NCBI GenBank assembly: GCA_049792875.1
Contig: JBARBI010000207.1
Span: 32,580-96,579 of the forward strand
Length of the DNA stretch: 64,000 nt
Reading direction: 5' to 3'
DNA from: Sulfotelmatobacter sp049792875
GTDB taxonomy: Bacteria; Acidobacteriota; Terriglobia; Terriglobales; Acidobacteriaceae
The position numbers were made by a program, and so were the translations under genes. The notes beneath the pieces were generated by a model. That model was not told the DNA's origin, did no database searches, and saw only the letters and a list, made by a program, of their open reading frames with translations. This document shows, one piece after another, positions 61,197 to 64,000 of the stretch; the first letter of the stretch is position 1; each line of letters begins with the position of its first letter.

Positions 61197-62421
61197 CGGC
61201 GGGTGGTTGCGAATCGGCGGGCGGCGCGGGGGGTTTCGGCTGCGTGATCGCGGTTTTGGTTTGAGATGGATCCGGCTTCGGTCCGGTCAGACCCACACCG
61301 GCGGCGTCCTTCTGCACGGAAGGCCGATCCGCTGCCTTCCCGGATTGGCTCGCCACGGAAGCGGACGGAACATTGCCGGTGCCGGATGGGCTTCTGGCGG
61401 CCTGCGGTGCGGCTGCGTTGGCCGTACCTGCAGGTTTGGGTGAAGGATTGGCGGTGGCTGGCTTAGCAGCCCCTTCTGTAGCACCCGTGGCTGGATTCGC
61501 ATCCGTGGCTGGTTTGTCCGGGACGGATGGCAACCGTTGCGCCAGGATATCGGCGGCACGCACTCGCACACCCTCCTCCGCCACTGCCTGCCGTTCCTGC
61601 TTCTCGACCAGCACCAGCACTTCTTCCAGCTTGCTGAGGTTGGCAGCCGGCTTGATCTTGATGTTCAGAAACAAATCCTTGCCGTTGCCGACCTTGGCCA
61701 CCGTCCCTACGGGCAAACCCTTGGGGAAAATCTGGTCTCCACCGCTGGTCAGGACGGTTTCACCAACGGGAACCTGCTCATCACTCATCACCCGTTCCAG
61801 CACGACTTCGCCGTTGGCAGTGCCACGCAGCACACCCTGCAACCGCGTCTTTTCGAGCAGGGCTCCCACACCGCTGCTCTGATCGCTGATCAGCAGCACC
61901 TGCGAAACGGACGGGTAGACAACCAGAACCTTGCCGACAATTCCATCGGCTGTGATGACGGCCATGTCGCGCTTGATGCCCGCGTTCTCCCCTTTATCGA
62001 TATAGACGATGCGGGACAGGTCGCTGCCGCTGGACCCGATCACCTGCGCGGCCACGGTGCGCGAGATGAACTGTTCTTTGAAGGCCACCAGGGTTTGCAG
62101 GCGCCGCGCCTGGGCGGCGTCCTCGGCGAGGCGCACCTGCTCCAGCCGCATCTGTTCAATCTGTTCCTTGAGCTGGCGGTTCTCAGCCCTCACGCCGCGC
62201 AGATAAAAATAGTTGTGCCAGATTCCGCTCGCGCCGTTCTGGATCCAAATCAGGCCGCGCTCGAAAGGTGTGATGGCACCCACTGCCCAAATGCGGATCA
62301 GGCGCGTGTTTTCCACATCGTTCCCGCTGCGTTTGACCTGCATCGCCAGCCCGAGCACCTGTAGAAACAAGACTCCTACAAGAATGATCAGGTTGCGATA
62401 GCGGCCAAGCACAGATTCCAT
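61177..62421 (-). CDS. mreC: Rod-shape protein MreC
   Basis: 414 aa. One TM near the N-terminus (about 9-27, NLIILVGVLFLQVLGLAMQV), a coiled coil at about 65-110 (RGVRAENRQLKEQIEQMRLE), and two beta domains at about 115-270 (AQVIGSSGSDLSRIVYIDKG, GEVVLERVMSDEQVPVGETV). The last 120 residues are Ala/Pro/Lys/Ser-rich and disordered, longer than the family norm. Periplasmic scaffold linking MreB with RodA/PBP2. No clear ribosome binding site lies before ATG 62421, which follows a long hairpin and T6. Confidence 0.93.
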   Translation of the reverse strand: MESVLGRYRNLIILVGVLFLQVLGLAMQVKRSGNDVENTRLIRIWAVGAITPFERGLIWIQNGASGIWHNYFYLRGVRAENRQLKEQIEQMRLEQVRLAEDAAQARRLQTLVAFKEQFISRTVAAQVIGSSGSDLSRIVYIDKGENAGIKRDMAVITADGIVGKVLVVYPSVSQVLLISDQSSGVGALLEKTRLQGVLRGTANGEVVLERVMSDEQVPVGETVLTSGGDQIFPKGLPVGTVAKVGNGKDLFLNIKIKPAANLSKLEEVLVLVEKQERQAVAEEGVRVRAADILAQRLPSVPDKPATDANPATGATEGAAKPATANPSPKPAGTANAAAPQAARSPSGTGNVPSASVASQSGKAADRPSVQKDAAGVGLTGPKPDPSQTKTAITQPKPPAPPADSQPPADENSPH

Positions 62422-62548
62422 AAAAAACCAGTTTCAAAGTTTCAAGGTTTCAGGGTTTCAAGGTTCCAAGGGATGACCGTCTGAGGGTTTGAGCACTTAC
62501 TCGCCGCCTTAGAACCTTGAAACATTGAAACCCTGAAACCTTGAAACC
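62422..62548 (-). promoter_or_regulatory. Octamer-array hairpin between mreB and mreC
   Basis: Two facing arrays of five octamers: GTTTCAAG-type at 62431-62470 and CTTGAAAC-type at 62508-62547, in perfect 8-nt register with a few substitutions, separated by 37 nt. They can pair into a stem of about 40 bp starting 1 nt after the mreB stop and ending 9 nt before mreC. On the mRNA the stem is followed by TGGTTTTTT. The shape is that of a terminator or attenuator, perhaps setting the MreB to MreC ratio. Confidence 0.7.
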
Positions 62549-63613
62549 TTACTCGATTGAAATCTTCCTGAGTAGCTTGAAATCGCTGAGCATCTTGCCG
62601 GTGCCCAGCACCACGCTGCACAGCGGATCGTCGGCGATCGAAACCGGCAGTCCGGTTTCTTCGCGGATGCGCTTGTCGAGATTCTTCAGCAGCGCGCCGC
62701 CACCGGTGAGCACGATGCCCCGGTCGCTGATGTCGGCCGAAAGCTCGGGAGGCGTCCGCTCCAGAGCGACGCGGATGGCGTTCATGATCGTCGAAACGCA
62801 CTCGCTGAGGGCTTCGCGGATCTCGCCGTCGTCAACCGTAATGGTTTTGGGCACACCTTCGATCAGGTTGCGTCCCTTGATCTCCATGGTCATGGGCTTG
62901 TCAAGCTGGTGCGCGGAGCCGATTTCCATCTTGATCTGCTCGGCGGTACGCTCGCCGATCAGCAGGTTGTACTTTCGCTTCAGGTAGTTCATGACGGCTT
63001 CGTCCATCTGGTTGCCCGCCATGCGCACGGAACGCGAGTAGACGATGCCGCTCAACGAAATCACCGCAATGTCGGTAGTGCCGCCACCGATGTCAACCAC
63101 CATGTTGCCACTGGGCTCGGTGATGGGCAGCCCTGCGCCGATCGCCGCCACCATCGCCTGCTCGACGAGGTGCACTTCACTGGCCTTCGCACGATACGCC
63201 GAATCCATAACCGCGCGCTTTTCCACCTGCGTGATCTCCGACGGCACGCCAATCACGATGCGCGGGTGCACGAGCATCTTGCGGTTGTGCGCCTTCTGGA
63301 TGAAATAGTTCAACATCTTCTCGGTGACCTTGAAGTCGGCGATCACGCCGTCTTTCATCGGCTTGATGGCGACGATGTTGCCGGGCGTGCGGCCCAGCAT
63401 TTCTTTCGCCTCTTTGCCCACTGCCTCGACCTCGCCCGTGTTCTTGTTGATGGCGACGATGGAGGGTTCGTTGACCACGATGCCCTTGCCGCGCGCATAC
63501 ACGAGCGTGTTGGCGGTGCCGAGGTCGATGGCCAGATCACTGGAGAAAATGCTGAACAGCGATCGGAGGTTGTGACTGCGCGTGGGGCCTGAATGAAATC
63601 CGTTGTTTGACAT
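62549..63613 (-). CDS. mreB: Rod-shape actin homologue MreB
   Basis: 354 aa actin-fold ATPase. Phosphate 1 motif DLAIDLGTANTLVYARGKGI at about 28-48, connect 1 with NIVAIKPMKDGVIADF, phosphate 2 VVDIGGGTTDIAVISL, and adenosine motif IVLTGGGALLKNLD near 310. Complete and typical in length. First gene of the mre operon on the minus strand; the spacer 63614-63784 upstream should hold the promoter. The product polymerises under the inner membrane and guides RodA/PBP2. Confidence 0.97.
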   Translation of the reverse strand: MSNNGFHSGPTRSHNLRSLFSIFSSDLAIDLGTANTLVYARGKGIVVNEPSIVAINKNTGEVEAVGKEAKEMLGRTPGNIVAIKPMKDGVIADFKVTEKMLNYFIQKAHNRKMLVHPRIVIGVPSEITQVEKRAVMDSAYRAKASEVHLVEQAMVAAIGAGLPITEPSGNMVVDIGGGTTDIAVISLSGIVYSRSVRMAGNQMDEAVMNYLKRKYNLLIGERTAEQIKMEIGSAHQLDKPMTMEIKGRNLIEGVPKTITVDDGEIREALSECVSTIMNAIRVALERTPPELSADISDRGIVLTGGGALLKNLDKRIREETGLPVSIADDPLCSVVLGTGKMLSDFKLLRKISIE

Positions 63614-63784
63614 GACGAAATGTTCTCGCGTCTTTCGACGTGCTGCTCTTCCGGGAGTCTCCCGGGGCTTTCCTCTTTTTCAGGGATGCTGGCTCTTCTA
63701 TTCTACGGTAAGCTCAGCCTCCCTGCCCCAACTGAAAGTTCCTCGTCCCCGAACATCGAGCCGAATCGCAATCGGCGGCAGCCT

Positions 63785-64000
63785 CTACTGGATGATGATC
63801 TTCTTCTGCTGCGTGTTTACCCCACCCTGCGCCGTTTGTGCCGTCACCGTAATCACTGCTTCTCCGGGCGGCAATGGCGGAGTGAAGTAATGGAATCCGC
63901 CATCCGCGTTAATCATCGGAACCTCACTGCCATTCACCATCACCCGCGCCCCGGTCTGGGTCTTGCCCGTCACTTCAATCACGTGCCCGTGCTGAATAAA
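63785..64000 (-). CDS. C-terminal part of a protein with a bacterial Ig-like domain (runs off the window)
   Basis: The frame is open to the window end (72 codons). It reads HVIEVTGKTQTGARVMVNGS then GGFHYFTPPLPPGEAVITVT and ends NTQQKKIIIQ. That is the last Ig-like module seen in glucodextranase-B-type and FecR-linked proteins (G-T-x-x-G-A-x-V-x-V-N-G). The upstream part is outside the window, so function is unknown; it is probably secreted. Confidence 0.6.
   Translation of the reverse strand, partial: FIQHGHVIEVTGKTQTGARVMVNGSEVPMINADGGFHYFTPPLPPGEAVITVTAQTAQGGVNTQQKKIIIQ

Noticed and set aside
62431..62547. Possible CRISPR-like array between mreB and mreC
   Set aside because: Units are 8 nt without spacers and the two arrays are inverted relative to each other; no cas genes.

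Overview
The window looks like a chromosomal segment of a free-living Acidobacteriota bacterium, probably class Terriglobia (Koribacter-like). This rests on moderate-to-high GC, the mixture of short genes and large spacers, a decayed Oar-type TonB receptor tail, many GTG/TTG starts, and several families of small palindromic and short-period intergenic repeats. The phylum call is recognition from protein flavour and repeat style, not a search result. No rRNA, tRNA, CRISPR array or prophage was seen.

Layout. 1-5.9 kb: a compact plus-strand chemotaxis operon (cheW, cheR, cheA, cheB, cheY-like, cheX-like). 5.9-6.4 kb: debris holding an IS3-like end and a frameshifted TonB-receptor tail. 6.4-16.9 kb: single genes, including a prolyl oligopeptidase, secreted proteins of unknown function, a 5'-truncated beta-carbonic anhydrase, a DUF72 protein, a CAP protein and RmuC. 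17.2-21.6 kb: a PDZ/multi-TM/GAF/PAS histidine kinase overlapping an NtrC-type sigma-54 activator. 21.7-25.7 kb: hydrolase, zinc-ribbon, VOC and NHL-propeller genes with small fragments. 26-27.7 kb: mlaE/mlaF-like lipid transport genes without an mlaD. 27.9-30.3 kb: an M24 peptidase lipoprotein and an orphan sugar-binding lipoprotein.

30.6-36.2 kb: a minus-strand unit running tetR, FtsX-type permease, ATPase, HlyD fusion protein, GT2 synthase, preceded by two perfect TTAAC-N3-GTTAA operators. 36.6-40.1 kb: a GT39-type transferase facing a small operon of outer-membrane barrel, mono-haem cytochrome c, CuA-type cupredoxin and an OB-like secreted protein. 42-51.5 kb: two APC permeases, a GcvT-like protein, two tandem FAD oxidoreductases and PurU, which may form a C1/amine catabolic group. 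A GIY-YIG nuclease flanked by 50-bp near-perfect inverted repeats lies in the middle of it.

54-63.6 kb: the minus-strand shape operon mreB-mreC-mreD-mrdA-rodA, then an RNase E/G gene. It ends in a terminator hairpin that has been hit by a group II intron, now a 578-nt relic. The mreB-mreC gap is filled by two opposing arrays of five octamers forming one long hairpin. The strongest candidates for something new are the inverted-repeat GIY-YIG element, the mreB-mreC hairpin, and the cytochrome/CuA/barrel operon.
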